NCBI GenBank assembly: GCA_016866775.1
Contig: VGLJ01000002.1
Location: forward strand, 92,174-154,702
Direction of reading: 5' to 3'
Length of the DNA stretch: 62,529 bases
From: Candidatus Rokuibacteriota bacterium
GTDB taxonomy: Bacteria; Methylomirabilota; Methylomirabilia; Rokubacteriales; CSP1-6
The notes under the pieces were generated by a model. The model was not told the origin of the DNA. It saw nothing but the letters and a program-made list of their open reading frames with translations, and made no database searches. Both the position numbers and the translations under genes were made by a program. Positions 48,373 through 56,375 of this stretch are shown here, piece by piece (within the stretch, counting starts at the first letter, position 1; the number at the start of each line of letters is the position of its first letter).

Positions 48373-48840
48373 ATGGCGGCGGTCGCGGAAGGCAAGAAGG
48401 CGCCCGACTTCACGCTCGAGGACGCCGGGGGCACGAAGGTCTCGCTCTCGGACTTCAAGGGCAAGGACGTGATCGTCTACTTCTATCCGAAGGACGACAC
48501 GCCCGGATGCACGAAAGAGGCGTGCGGCTTCCGCGATCTCTGGAAGGATCTGCAGCGTGCCGGCGTCGTGGTGCTGGGCATCTCGCCCGACGCCGGCGCG
48601 TCCCACCGGAAGTTCGCCGCGAAGTACAAGCTGCCGTTCACGCTGCTCTCCGATCCCGACCGAACGCTCATGGAAGCGTGGGGCGCGTACGGCGAGAAGA
48701 TGATGTACGGCAAGAAGACCAGGGGCATCATCCGCTCGACCGTGTGGGTCGGGCGCGACGGCGTCGTGAAGAAGCACTGGAAGCGCGTGCCCGACGCCGC
48801 CACCCATCCCGCCAAGGTGCTAGAGGCGCTCCGCGGCTAG
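48373..48840 (+). CDS. bcp: Thioredoxin-dependent peroxiredoxin Bcp
   Basis: 155 residues. The Bcp/PrxQ site is YPKDDTPGCTKEACGFRD with both peroxidatic and resolving Cys. It keeps Cys codons where its upstream neighbour has TGA. It reduces hydrogen peroxide and alkyl hydroperoxides using thioredoxin. It starts 2 bases after the stop of the predicted Sec-peroxiredoxin and is likely translated from the same message, giving a two-peroxidase operon. Confidence 0.95.
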   Translation: MAAVAEGKKAPDFTLEDAGGTKVSLSDFKGKDVIVYFYPKDDTPGCTKEACGFRDLWKDLQRAGVVVLGISPDAGASHRKFAAKYKLPFTLLSDPDRTLMEAWGAYGEKMMYGKKTRGIIRSTVWVGRDGVVKKHWKRVPDAATHPAKVLEALRG

Positions 48841-49497
48841 ATAGAAGCGGTAGAAGACGTCGACCGGCGCGCGGACGCTGAACGTCGGCAGCGGGAACAC
48901 CGCCCACTTCCGATCCATCTCGAACGATTTCACGTTGTCACGAAACCGGTCGCGCAGGTCCGCCTTGACGGCGCCACGCGCGTCCAGGAACTGGCCCCAG
49001 CGCGACGAGCCCTGAAGGCTCCGCGGCGTGCGTCGCAGCACCTCGCCGAGCGGCGATGTAGTCGGGCGGAAACAGCCGCCGGTACGACTCGTGACCGTAG
49101 AGCCACGACGTCCCCCGGACTTCGCGCGCGCCCGGACACGTCGCCCGCACCCATCCGCACATGCGCGTCAGCTCGCCCCGGCGCTTCGCGATCGTCGCGG
49201 GGGCGAGCGGGCTCGTGCCGTCGCGGTCGCCGTTGGCGAAGTGGATGCGCACGACGCCCGATGCGTCCGGTGGATCGACGCTGAAGCATCCGAACCGTCG
49301 CTGACCGGGCGGCAGCGTCTCCCGGGGGGCGCGTCGAAAGAACTCCTGCGTCCAGCGGAGCCGCGCGTCGTGGGTGGCCAGCCCGTCGGACGCCCGAGAC
49401 CGAAGCGCCGGCAGAAATTCGTGTACTGGAAGACCGCGTGCGAGAGCGGCACGCCGGTCTTCTCCGCGACCGCTTCGGCCAGCGCGACTAGTAGCCC
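48820..49497 (-). pseudogene. Conserved hypothetical protein, N-terminus missing and two frame changes
   Basis: Three frames hold consecutive parts of one protein. First is EAVAEKTGVPLSHAVFQYTNF from about 49490. Then TQEFFRRAPRETLPPGQRRFG with IHFANGDRDGTSPLAPATIA and GTSWLYGHESYRRLFPPDYI in a second frame. Then SSRWGQFLDARGAVKADLR with WAVFPLPTFSVRAPVDVFYRF in a third, to the stop at 48820. I do not recognise a function. There is no start codon at the 5' end, which abuts the hydroxyacid dehydrogenase stop. The 3' end overlaps the bcp gene by 21 bases. Confidence 0.6.
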
Positions 49498-50447
49498 TTC
49501 TGCTTGTCGATCAACGCCACGAGCGGCTTGCGCTCGCGCAGCCGGCGCAGATTCTCGCAGAAGGTGTCGACGATCCGGTCCGCGCGGCGCGGCGAGCCGC
49601 CCGCGGTGTGCGGCGTGACCACGCAGCGCGGGTGACGCCACAGCGCATGGTCTTTGGGCAGCGGCTCCGGATCGGTGACGTCGAGGCCGGCGCCCCAGAT
49701 GAGGCCCTCGTTCAGCGCGGCGAGCAGATCGTCGCCGTAGACGATCTCGCCGCGGGTGACGTTGATGAGGATCGCCGTGCGCTTCATGCGGCGGAAGAGG
49801 TCGCGCGTGAACAGGTGGCGCGTGGCTTTCGTCAGCGGCAGCCCGATGACCACGACGTCCGCCTGGGCGAGCATCTCGTTCATGCGCTCGGGCTTCCAGA
49901 TCGCCTCCACGCCGGGCTCGGGCGTGACGTCCTCGATGTCGATGCCGAGCACGCGCATGCGGAAGCCGAGCGCGCGCTTCGCGACGTCGCGGCCGACGCC
50001 GCCGAAGCCGACGATGCCCATCGTCATGTCGAGGAGCTCGCTCTGGTCGACGCGGATCGACTCGCGCAGGCCGTAGTCCGGCGTGCGGATCGCCGTGTGA
50101 ATGCCGCGCGTGAGGGTCAGGAGCAGCGCGAACGCGTGCTCCGCGAGATGCACGCCCACACCGCCCTTCTCGCTGGAGAGCGGCACGTCGTCGTTGATCA
50201 GCTCGGGGCACAGCGCGGAGTCGACGCCGGCGCCGATCGACTGGTAGAGCCGGAGCTTCTTGGCCAGCGGATAGACGTCGAACGGGACGCGGCCGAAGAG
50301 GATGTCGGCGTCGACGATCTCCTTGCGCTGAGCCTCCGCGCCCTTCGCTTCGACGATGGTGGCACTCGGCTCGGCGGCGAGGATCCGCTTGCGCTGCTCC
50401 GGCGTGAGCTCCCGAACGATCAGGTTGGGCGTGTACACGATTTTCAC
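49488..50447 (-). CDS. D-isomer-specific 2-hydroxyacid dehydrogenase
   Basis: 319 residues. The NAD(P) fold has GIVGFGGVGRDVAKRA. The catalytic Arg is in INVTRGEIV, Glu in DVTDPEPLP and His in VVTPHTAGGS. The N-terminal catalytic domain is as in GhrB/phosphoglycerate dehydrogenase-like enzymes. It reduces a 2-ketoacid or oxidises a D-2-hydroxyacid. AGGAGAG lies upstream of the ATG. The gene stands alone. Confidence 0.92.
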   Translation of the reverse strand: MKIVYTPNLIVRELTPEQRKRILAAEPSATIVEAKGAEAQRKEIVDADILFGRVPFDVYPLAKKLRLYQSIGAGVDSALCPELINDDVPLSSEKGGVGVHLAEHAFALLLTLTRGIHTAIRTPDYGLRESIRVDQSELLDMTMGIVGFGGVGRDVAKRALGFRMRVLGIDIEDVTPEPGVEAIWKPERMNEMLAQADVVVIGLPLTKATRHLFTRDLFRRMKRTAILINVTRGEIVYGDDLLAALNEGLIWGAGLDVTDPEPLPKDHALWRHPRCVVTPHTAGGSPRRADRIVDTFCENLRRLRERKPLVALIDKQKGY

Positions 50448-50481
50448 GGTGGCTCTCCTTGACGCCAGGTAGTGGCGCTCC

Positions 50482-50853
50482 TTAAATGGAAGACGCCACG
50501 AACGCGCGGATCCGTGCGAACTCGTTGTCGCGCGAATCGACCACCTCTGCGAGGGTTGATCTCCACATGTTGTAGCGGGCAGCCCATGAGTCGTCTTTCA
50601 ACGATCGGTAGTCGTCGTAGACATGCGCATTTCTCTTCAGCAGAGCAATACGATCAAAGGCCTTGTCCATGTCGCCATAGCTAGCGACGTTCATGTAGTT
50701 GAACTTGGCCATCAACGCTCGAAGGTAGTGGAGTGCTGAATAGAACAGCGCCGTAACGGCCCAATCAAGGAAAGGCGTTGAGACGAGGTCGAGCGAACCG
50801 AAGAATCTCTCGTTGTGTTGGGCCTGTTGGTAGTGCTCGGGCTGCGTCGGCAA
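50482..50853 (-). CDS. HEPN-like small protein
   Basis: 123 residues from a TTG at 50853. It is all-helical in look, with DWAVTALFYSALHYLRALM and a second helical half (DRIALLKRNAHVYDDYRSL, AARYNMWRSTL). The helix-turn pattern and the polar R-N-x-H stretch resemble HEPN-domain proteins, which include RNases of toxin systems, but the canonical RxxxxH spacing is not exact. The codon use is less GC-rich than neighbours. It ends a three-gene unit (51549 to 50482). Confidence 0.6.
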   Translation of the reverse strand: MPTQPEHYQQAQHNERFFGSLDLVSTPFLDWAVTALFYSALHYLRALMAKFNYMNVASYGDMDKAFDRIALLKRNAHVYDDYRSLKDDSWAARYNMWRSTLAEVVDSRDNEFARIRAFVASSI

Positions 50854-50865
50854 CGCCGAAGACCT

Positions 50866-51167
50866 TTACAAGGCGTCGGAGGACTTCGCCAACACGATTC
50901 GCGATTCAGAATCTTGAACGAAGGACTTCGACGCGCCTTGATCCAACGCTCCGACGTGGAACTTGAAGACGAGTTCAGGATACTGAGACAGCGGGGTGGA
51001 GCTGTGTCGATAAGCTCCCACGCGTCTGTGTCGTCGGACGCGACCCATTCGCTGCCACCGACTTGTTGGTTCTCGAAGTCGGTGTCGGTAGAAGGACTCG
51101 AACGCACCTTCACCAAACTGGGAAGACTTACCATCCGGTCCTCGGCAACTGCATCAGTGCGTCTCAT
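50866..51167 (-). pseudogene. Unknown small protein, probable one-base frameshift
   Basis: An ATG at 51167 overlaps the stop of the DUF6941-like gene (ATGA), which argues for a real gene. The first frame reads DAVAEDRMVSLPSLVKV and SEWVASDDTDAWELIDTAPP. Near 50995 the sense moves to another frame reading LSQYPELVFKFHVGALDQG and SRIVLAKSSDAL with a stop at 50866. The total of 302 bases is one short of or two over a whole number of codons, as expected for a single indel. About 100 residues, acidic. No family recognised. Confidence 0.5.
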
Positions 51168-51549
51168 CGCGTCCCCGGGCGCAATTGAATATTCAATGTA
51201 GTTCTCAGCACTTCTTCTTCGTTGTACCTCAACACCACGGGATAGGCACCTTCGCTCGGAAATTGCACGGCCCCAAGGGTATAGGTGCCCTGCATCTTGT
51301 GATTCGCCTCGCGACTCGTCTCGACGGGTTCGAGTTGCGAGAGTACACCATCGTCGGGCTTCAAGATCTGGACGGCAAGTTTCCCTGGCCCTGGAACAAG
51401 ACATCGCCAGTAGATCGAGAACGTCGAATATGACGTGGGCAACTGTCTCACCCAGATACGGTCAAAGATGCCGTAGAGCGTTATCTTCCCGTTGGATCGC
51501 GTGCTACCGCATCACATACCAAGAGGGCCTGCCCGTACGCCCGCGGCAT
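51164..51549 (-). pseudogene. DUF6941-like protein, one-base frameshift near the N-terminus
   Basis: From the ATG at 51549: MPRAYGQALLVCDAVARDP, then one base is missing. The other frame continues GKITLYGIFDRIWVRQLPTS and YWRCLVPGPGKLAVQILKPDD, ending YPVVLRYNEEEVLRTTLNIQ. The ALLVCD...GKITLYGIFDRI pattern is that of the DUF6941 family, small beta-sandwich-like proteins of unknown function. The base composition is lower in GC than the rest of the window. Confidence 0.65.
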
Positions 51550-51612
51550 CTGGCCGGATATTACCAGACACAAGACGAACGTCATGTCAAAAGCATCCCG
51601 AAGAGCGATGGA

Positions 51613-52149
51613 TTACCCGATGAGCTCCGCCAGCAAACGCTCGCCTTCCGGCCACGGCCCGAAGCCGGCGTCCGCGTTGATGTGGCCCGCCTTCTCGAGC
51701 AGCACGAAGCGACTGCCCCACGCGGCGGCGACGTCGCGCGCGGTCTCCGGGTCCATGTACCAGTCGTCCCCGCTCGCGACCACGATGCTCGGGAACGGCA
51801 GCAGCGCGCGTGGGATCGGGCGGAAGCCCTTGATGATCGGCGGGAACGCCGGGTCGTCGACGTTCGGCGGCGCGACGAGCAGCGCGCCCCGGACGGCGCG
51901 CGCGTACCGCTGCGCGTGATGCGCGATGGTCAGGGCGCCGAGGCTGTGGCCCACGAGCACCACGGCCTGGTTGGCGGTGACGATCGCCGCGTCGAGCGCG
52001 GCGACCCAGTGGTCGCAGATCGGCTCGGTCCAGCTCCGCTGCTGGACCCGGACGTATTCGGGATGCGCACGCTCCCAGAGCGTTTGCCAGTGCTCGGGGC
52101 CGGAGTTGTCGTAGCCGGGCAGCGTCAGGACTTTCACGCGCGTCGTCAC
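51613..52149 (-). CDS. RBBP9/YdeN-family serine hydrolase
   Basis: 178 residues. It opens with VLTLPGYDNSGPEHWQTLWE, the family's signature start. The nucleophile Ser is in VLVGHSLGALT, Asp in VVASGDDWY and His in EKAGHINADAGFG. These small alpha/beta hydrolases have poorly known substrates. It is divergent to the HAD gene; the two starts are 8 bases apart. Confidence 0.92.
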   Translation of the reverse strand: MTTRVKVLTLPGYDNSGPEHWQTLWERAHPEYVRVQQRSWTEPICDHWVAALDAAIVTANQAVVLVGHSLGALTIAHHAQRYARAVRGALLVAPPNVDDPAFPPIIKGFRPIPRALLPFPSIVVASGDDWYMDPETARDVAAAWGSRFVLLEKAGHINADAGFGPWPEGERLLAELIG

Positions 52150-52157
52150 GGCGCACA

Positions 52158-52832
52158 GTGTATGAAACTCTGGTGAGCGCGCGCGCGGTCTTCTTCGACC
52201 TCGACGGGACGCTGACCGACCCCAAGCCCGGGATCACGGACTCCATCCGCTACGCGATGACGAAGCTCGGGCGCGAGGCGCCGCCCGCCGAGGAGCTGCT
52301 CTGGTGCATCGGGCCGCCGCTGCCGACATCCTTCGCGAGGCTCCTCGCGAGCGACGAGCCCGGGCTCATCGCCCGGGTCATGACACACTACCGTGAGCGC
52401 TTCGGCACCGTCGGCCTCTTCGAGAACGCGCTCTATCCCGGTATCCCCGAGGCCGTGGCGGCGGTGCGCGCGGGCGGCTTCTCCACGTACGTGATGACCT
52501 CGAAGCCGCACGTCTTCGCGACGCGGATCGTCGACCACTTCGGGCTCGCGCCGCTCTTCGACGCGGTCTACGGCAGCGAGCTCGACGGCACGCGCGTCGA
52601 GAAGGCGGACCTGATCGCGCATGCGCTCGTCGAAGAGCGTCTCGACCCGGCCCGCGTCGTCATGATCGGCGACCGCGAGCACGACGCGATCGGCGCGCGG
52701 AGCAACGGCATCCGCGTGATCGGCGTCACCTACGGCTACGGCACGGAAGCGGAGCTGCGCGCGCACGGTGCCGCGGCGATCGCGGCGGCGCCGGGAGACA
52801 TCCCCACGCTCGTCGTGCGCCTCTTCGGCTGA
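52158..52832 (+). CDS. HAD-family phosphatase, phosphoglycolate phosphatase-like
   Basis: 224 residues. Motif I is VFFDLDGTLTDP, motif II is in YVMTSKPH, the Lys is in VEKADLIAHAL and motif III is VVMIGDREHDAIGA. The helical cap matches the Gph/PGMB type. The substrate may be phosphoglycolate or another small phosphate ester. A GTG at 52173 is an alternative start just before the homology begins. Confidence 0.92.
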   Translation: MYETLVSARAVFFDLDGTLTDPKPGITDSIRYAMTKLGREAPPAEELLWCIGPPLPTSFARLLASDEPGLIARVMTHYRERFGTVGLFENALYPGIPEAVAAVRAGGFSTYVMTSKPHVFATRIVDHFGLAPLFDAVYGSELDGTRVEKADLIAHALVEERLDPARVVMIGDREHDAIGARSNGIRVIGVTYGYGTEAELRAHGAAAIAAAPGDIPTLVVRLFG

Positions 52833-52883
52833 CGTATCCGCGGCGCGCCAATCGACAGCACGCGCCGTACAGGAGGCCAGCCC

Positions 52884-53426
52884 ATGAAGCTTTCCGTGAA
52901 CGGCTCGCAGGTCGACGTCGCCGCCGCCCCCGACGAGACCCTGCTCTGGGTGCTCCGCGAGAAGCTGAAGCTCACCGGCACGAAGTTCGGCTGCGGCATG
53001 GCCCAGTGCGGCGCCTGCACCGTGCACATCGACGGCAAGGCCGCGCGCGCGTGCCAGGTCAGGATGGCCGCCGTCGAGGGCAAGAAGGTCACGACGATCG
53101 AGGGCCTCTTGCCCGACGGTAATCACCCGCTGCAGCGCGCGTGGATCGAGGAGCAGGTGCTCCAGTGCGGCTACTGCCAGTCGGGACAGATCATGCAGGC
53201 GGCCGCGCTGCTGCGCGAGACGCCGCGCCCGACGAAGGCGCAGATCGTCCAGCACATGAACGGCAACCTCTGCCGCTGCGGCACGCACGGCCGCATCGTG
53301 CGCGCGATCCAGCGCGCGGCGGGGGGGTTGGGGTCCTCCGGCTGCGTGGCCCCATGTTCAAAGGCGGTGTCGCCATGGCCACGAAACTCTCGCGCCGCCA
53401 CTTCCTCGCCGGCACGGCCGGCCTGA
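52884..53426 (+). CDS. (2Fe-2S) small subunit of a xanthine-oxidase-family molybdenum hydroxylase
   Basis: 180 residues. The plant-type ferredoxin cluster is FGCGMAQCGACTVHIDGKAARAC and the second cluster is QCGYCQSGQIMQA with NGNLCRCGTHGRI. It passes electrons from the Mo subunit to an acceptor. The last 35 residues (from GGLGSSGCVAP) are unlike the family end; they are read from a G/C-tract repeat at 53321-53364 and then overlap the next gene in another frame. The original stop was probably lost when the element arrived. Confidence 0.93.
   Translation: MKLSVNGSQVDVAAAPDETLLWVLREKLKLTGTKFGCGMAQCGACTVHIDGKAARACQVRMAAVEGKKVTTIEGLLPDGNHPLQRAWIEEQVLQCGYCQSGQIMQAAALLRETPRPTKAQIVQHMNGNLCRCGTHGRIVRAIQRAAGGLGSSGCVAPCSKAVSPWPRNSRAATSSPARPA
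53321..53364 (+). repeat. G/C-tract interspersed element, family B copy 2
   Basis: GGGGGGGTTGGGGTCCT, a spacer, then GTGGCCCC and ATGTTCAAAGG. It matches the element at 14114-14157 in order, spacing and tail. It lies at the junction of the two hydroxylase genes and codes for the odd C-terminus of the first. Confidence 0.7.
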
Positions 53427-55543
53427 CACTGGGCTTCACGGTCGATCTCCGCCTGCCGCGGAGCGCGCGCGCGCAAGGCGGTCCGCTGAAGGCGAACGTG
53501 TGGGTCACGATCGCTCCCGACGGCACCGTCACGATCGTGGCGCCGTCCGTGGAGATGGGCCAGGGCTCGATGACCGGCATGCCCGTCATCGTCGCCGAAG
53601 AGCTCGACGCGGACTGGGCCAAGGTGAAGGTCGTGCCGGCGCCGATGAACCGCGCGTACGGCAACCCGGGCTTCGGCGGACTTCAAGTAACTGGCGCGAG
53701 CCGCTCGACGCCGGGCTTCTGGATGCCGCTGCGTCTTGCCGGCGCGCAGGCGCGCCGCGTGCTGCTCGACGCGGTCGCCGCCGAGTGGAAGGTGCCGGTC
53801 GCCGAGCTGACGACCGAGCCGCACGTGGTCGTGCACGCGCCCTCGGCACGGCGCATCGGCTACGGCGACGTCACGAAGTTCGCGAAGGTCCCCGCGCAAC
53901 TGCCGAACGTCACCGCCGCCGACTTGAAGAAGTCCGACCAGTTCCGGCTCATCGGCAAGAGCCTGCCGCGCGTCGAGCTGCCGGACAAGGTGATGGGGCG
54001 CGCGAAGTTCGGCATCGACGCCGAGGTCCCGGACATGGTCATCGCGACCGTCCTCCGCGGCCCGTCGCAGGGCGACGCGCCGGACCGCGTCGACGACGGC
54101 GCCGCGAAGCAGGTGCCCGGTGTCGGCGCCGTCGTGCCGCTGCCGTGGGGCGTCGGTGTCGTCGGCTCGGGCTACGAAGCGGTGCAGAAAGGCAAAGCCG
54201 CGCTCAAGGTCACCTGGAAGAAGGGCAAGGCCGCCGGCTACGACAGCGAGCGCGTGCGCGGCGACTACGCCGGCGTGGCCGCATCGCTCAGCAAGAAAGG
54301 CGTCGTCGCGCACGAGCAGGGCAACGCGCCGCGCGCGCTCGGCACCGCCGCGCGCACGTTCGAGGCGGCGTACGTGAGCGACCACGTCTACCACGCGACG
54401 ATGGAGCCGATGAACGCGGTGGCGCGCGTCACGGCGGACACGGCCGAGGTGTGGGTGCCGACGCAGGCGCCCAGCATCAACCAGCTCGCGGTGGCCGGCG
54501 CGCTCAAGATTCCGCCGGAGAAGGTGACGATCCATCCGCAGCTGATCGGCGGCGGCTTCGGGCGGCGGCTCGAGAACGACTTCGTCCTCGACGCCGTGAT
54601 GCTGTCGAAGGCCGTCGGCAAGCCGGTGAAGGTGATCTGGGCGCGCGAGGAGGACGTGAAGCACACGAAGTACCGTCCGCTCGTGGCGCAGTACCTCCGC
54701 GCGGGGCTCGACGAGAACGGCAACCTCTCCGCCTGGCATCACCGGATCGTCGGCGCGTCGATCTACGCGCGGTTCAATCCGCGCCTGTTCGAGGCGTTGA
54801 AGGGCGCGGACACGCCGGTCATCGAGGGCTACGAGCTGTCGTACGCGGTCGGCAACCAGCTCCAGGAGTACCTGCGCGAGGAGCGCGGGCTCGACGTCGG
54901 GCTGTGGCGCTCGGTCGGTCCCGGCTACACGAAGTTCGCGATCGAGTCGTTCGTCGACGAGATCGCGCGCGGCCAGCGCATCGATCCGCTGCAGTTCCGG
55001 CTGCGCCTGCTCGCGCACAACCCGCGCGCGGGCGCGGTGATCCGGCGCGTGGCGGACTGGGCGGAGTGGGACCGCAAGCGGCCGGCCGGCCGCGCGCTCG
55101 GCATCGCGTTCTCCGACACGTGGCGGTCGTACATCGCGAGCATCGCCGAGGTGTCACTCGACAAGAAGACGGGCGTGATCCGGGTGCACGAGGTGTGGTC
55201 GGTCGTCGACCCGGGTGTGGCGATCCAGCCGGACAACATCGTGGCGCAGATCGAGGGCGCGACGACCTTCGGCGTGAGCGCGGCGCTGCGGGAGCGCGTC
55301 GTCATCGAGGACGGCGTCGTGAAGAACTCCGACTTCCACGACTACCCGCTGCTGCGGATGAGCGAGGCGCCCGAGATCAACGTGCGCGTGGTGAGCACCA
55401 ACAACGCGCCGGGCGGGATCGGCGAGGTCGGCCTGCCGCCGGTGGCCCCGGCGATCGGCAACGCGATCTTCGTGCTCACGGGCAAGCGCCTGCGCTCGCT
55501 CCCGATGTCGCCCGACAGAGTCATGGCAGCCCTACGGACATAG
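53375..55543 (+). CDS. Molybdopterin-binding large subunit, isoquinoline 1-oxidoreductase beta-like
   Basis: 722 residues from the ATG at 53375. A Tat signal (SRRHFLAGTAGLTLGFTV) shows export of the folded protein to the periplasm. Mo-cofactor segments are VEMGQGSMTGMPVIVAEELD, IGGGFGRRLENDFV and the C-terminal GGIGEVGLPPVAPAIGNAIF with the catalytic Glu. With the 2Fe-2S subunit just upstream it forms a two-subunit aldehyde or N-heterocycle hydroxylase. A cytochrome c partner usual in this family is not in the window. An ATG at 53354 within the repeat is an alternative start. Confidence 0.94.
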   Translation: MATKLSRRHFLAGTAGLTLGFTVDLRLPRSARAQGGPLKANVWVTIAPDGTVTIVAPSVEMGQGSMTGMPVIVAEELDADWAKVKVVPAPMNRAYGNPGFGGLQVTGASRSTPGFWMPLRLAGAQARRVLLDAVAAEWKVPVAELTTEPHVVVHAPSARRIGYGDVTKFAKVPAQLPNVTAADLKKSDQFRLIGKSLPRVELPDKVMGRAKFGIDAEVPDMVIATVLRGPSQGDAPDRVDDGAAKQVPGVGAVVPLPWGVGVVGSGYEAVQKGKAALKVTWKKGKAAGYDSERVRGDYAGVAASLSKKGVVAHEQGNAPRALGTAARTFEAAYVSDHVYHATMEPMNAVARVTADTAEVWVPTQAPSINQLAVAGALKIPPEKVTIHPQLIGGGFGRRLENDFVLDAVMLSKAVGKPVKVIWAREEDVKHTKYRPLVAQYLRAGLDENGNLSAWHHRIVGASIYARFNPRLFEALKGADTPVIEGYELSYAVGNQLQEYLREERGLDVGLWRSVGPGYTKFAIESFVDEIARGQRIDPLQFRLRLLAHNPRAGAVIRRVADWAEWDRKRPAGRALGIAFSDTWRSYIASIAEVSLDKKTGVIRVHEVWSVVDPGVAIQPDNIVAQIEGATTFGVSAALRERVVIEDGVVKNSDFHDYPLLRMSEAPEINVRVVSTNNAPGGIGEVGLPPVAPAIGNAIFVLTGKRLRSLPMSPDRVMAALRT

Positions 55544-55560
55544 TCGGGGGCCCGAGCGGG

Positions 55561-55578
55561 CGGGCGCTTCAGCGCCCG
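55561..55578. terminator. Bidirectional hairpin between convergent genes
   Basis: CGGGCGC and GCGCCCG pair around the loop TTCA between the hydroxylase stop (55543) and the convergent SDR stop (55592). Further GC pairs outside extend it. There is no T-run. Confidence 0.6.
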
Positions 55579-55591
55579 GGAGCCCGCGAGC

Positions 55592-56371
55592 TCAGATGAT
55601 CGATTTACCGGCGTCGACCATCAGGGTCGCGCCGGTGATGAACGACGACTCCGCGCACGCGAGGAAGAGGATCGGGTAGGCGACCTCGCGCGGCTCGGCC
55701 CAGCGGCCGAAGAGGCCGTTGTCCGCGGTGCGCGAGGCGCGCAGCTCCGCCTCGGTGACGCCGCGCTCGGCCGCGCGCCGCACGTGGTACGGCGTGAGCG
55801 TGCCGCCGGGGCAGACGGCGTTCACGCGGATGCCGTGCGGCGCTTCCTCCACCGCGAGCGCGCGCGTGAAGCCGAGGATCGCGGCCTTCGTCGTGTCGTA
55901 CTGGCCCATCCCCACGCGGCCCATCACCCCGAAGACCGACGAGACGTTCACGATCGTGCCGCTGCCCGTCACGCGCAGGTGCGGGAGCGCCGCTTTCGAA
56001 CAGAACGCAGCGGCGAGCACGTTGACGCCGAGGATGTGCTCCCACTCCTTCGCCTCCGCCTCGGCGAGCGGCGTGTAGAACCGCACGCCGGCGACGTTCA
56101 CGAGCGTGTGGAGCGCGCCGAAGCGCGCGACGGTCTCGTCGACGACGCGCACCGCTTCGGATTCCTGCGCGAGGTCGGCGGTGATCTCGAGGACGCCACC
56201 GCCGTGCACGGAGGCGAGGATGCCGGCGGCCGCGCGCTCGACGGCGGCTCGGTCGGTGTCGACGAGCGTGACCGCGGCGCCTTCCTCGGCGAAGAGCCGC
56301 GCGGTCGCTTCCCCGATGCCGCCGCCGCCACCGGTGACGATGGCGACGCGCCCGCTCATGCGCCCGGGCAT
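55592..56371 (-). CDS. Short-chain dehydrogenase/reductase
   Basis: 259 residues: TGGGGGIGEATARL, VTLVDTDRAA (Asp after beta-2 favours NAD), NVAG, NVSSVFG, the YDTTK pair and the C-terminal ITGATLMVDAGKSI. An ATG at 56359 (MSGRVAIV) would be an equally good start. It lies 4 bases after the Rieske oxygenase on the same strand, so it may oxidise that enzyme's dihydrodiol or alcohol product. Confidence 0.93.
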   Translation of the reverse strand: MPGRMSGRVAIVTGGGGGIGEATARLFAEEGAAVTLVDTDRAAVERAAAGILASVHGGGVLEITADLAQESEAVRVVDETVARFGALHTLVNVAGVRFYTPLAEAEAKEWEHILGVNVLAAAFCSKAALPHLRVTGSGTIVNVSSVFGVMGRVGMGQYDTTKAAILGFTRALAVEEAPHGIRVNAVCPGGTLTPYHVRRAAERGVTEAELRASRTADNGLFGRWAEPREVAYPILFLACAESSFITGATLMVDAGKSII

Positions 56372-56375
56372 GGGC

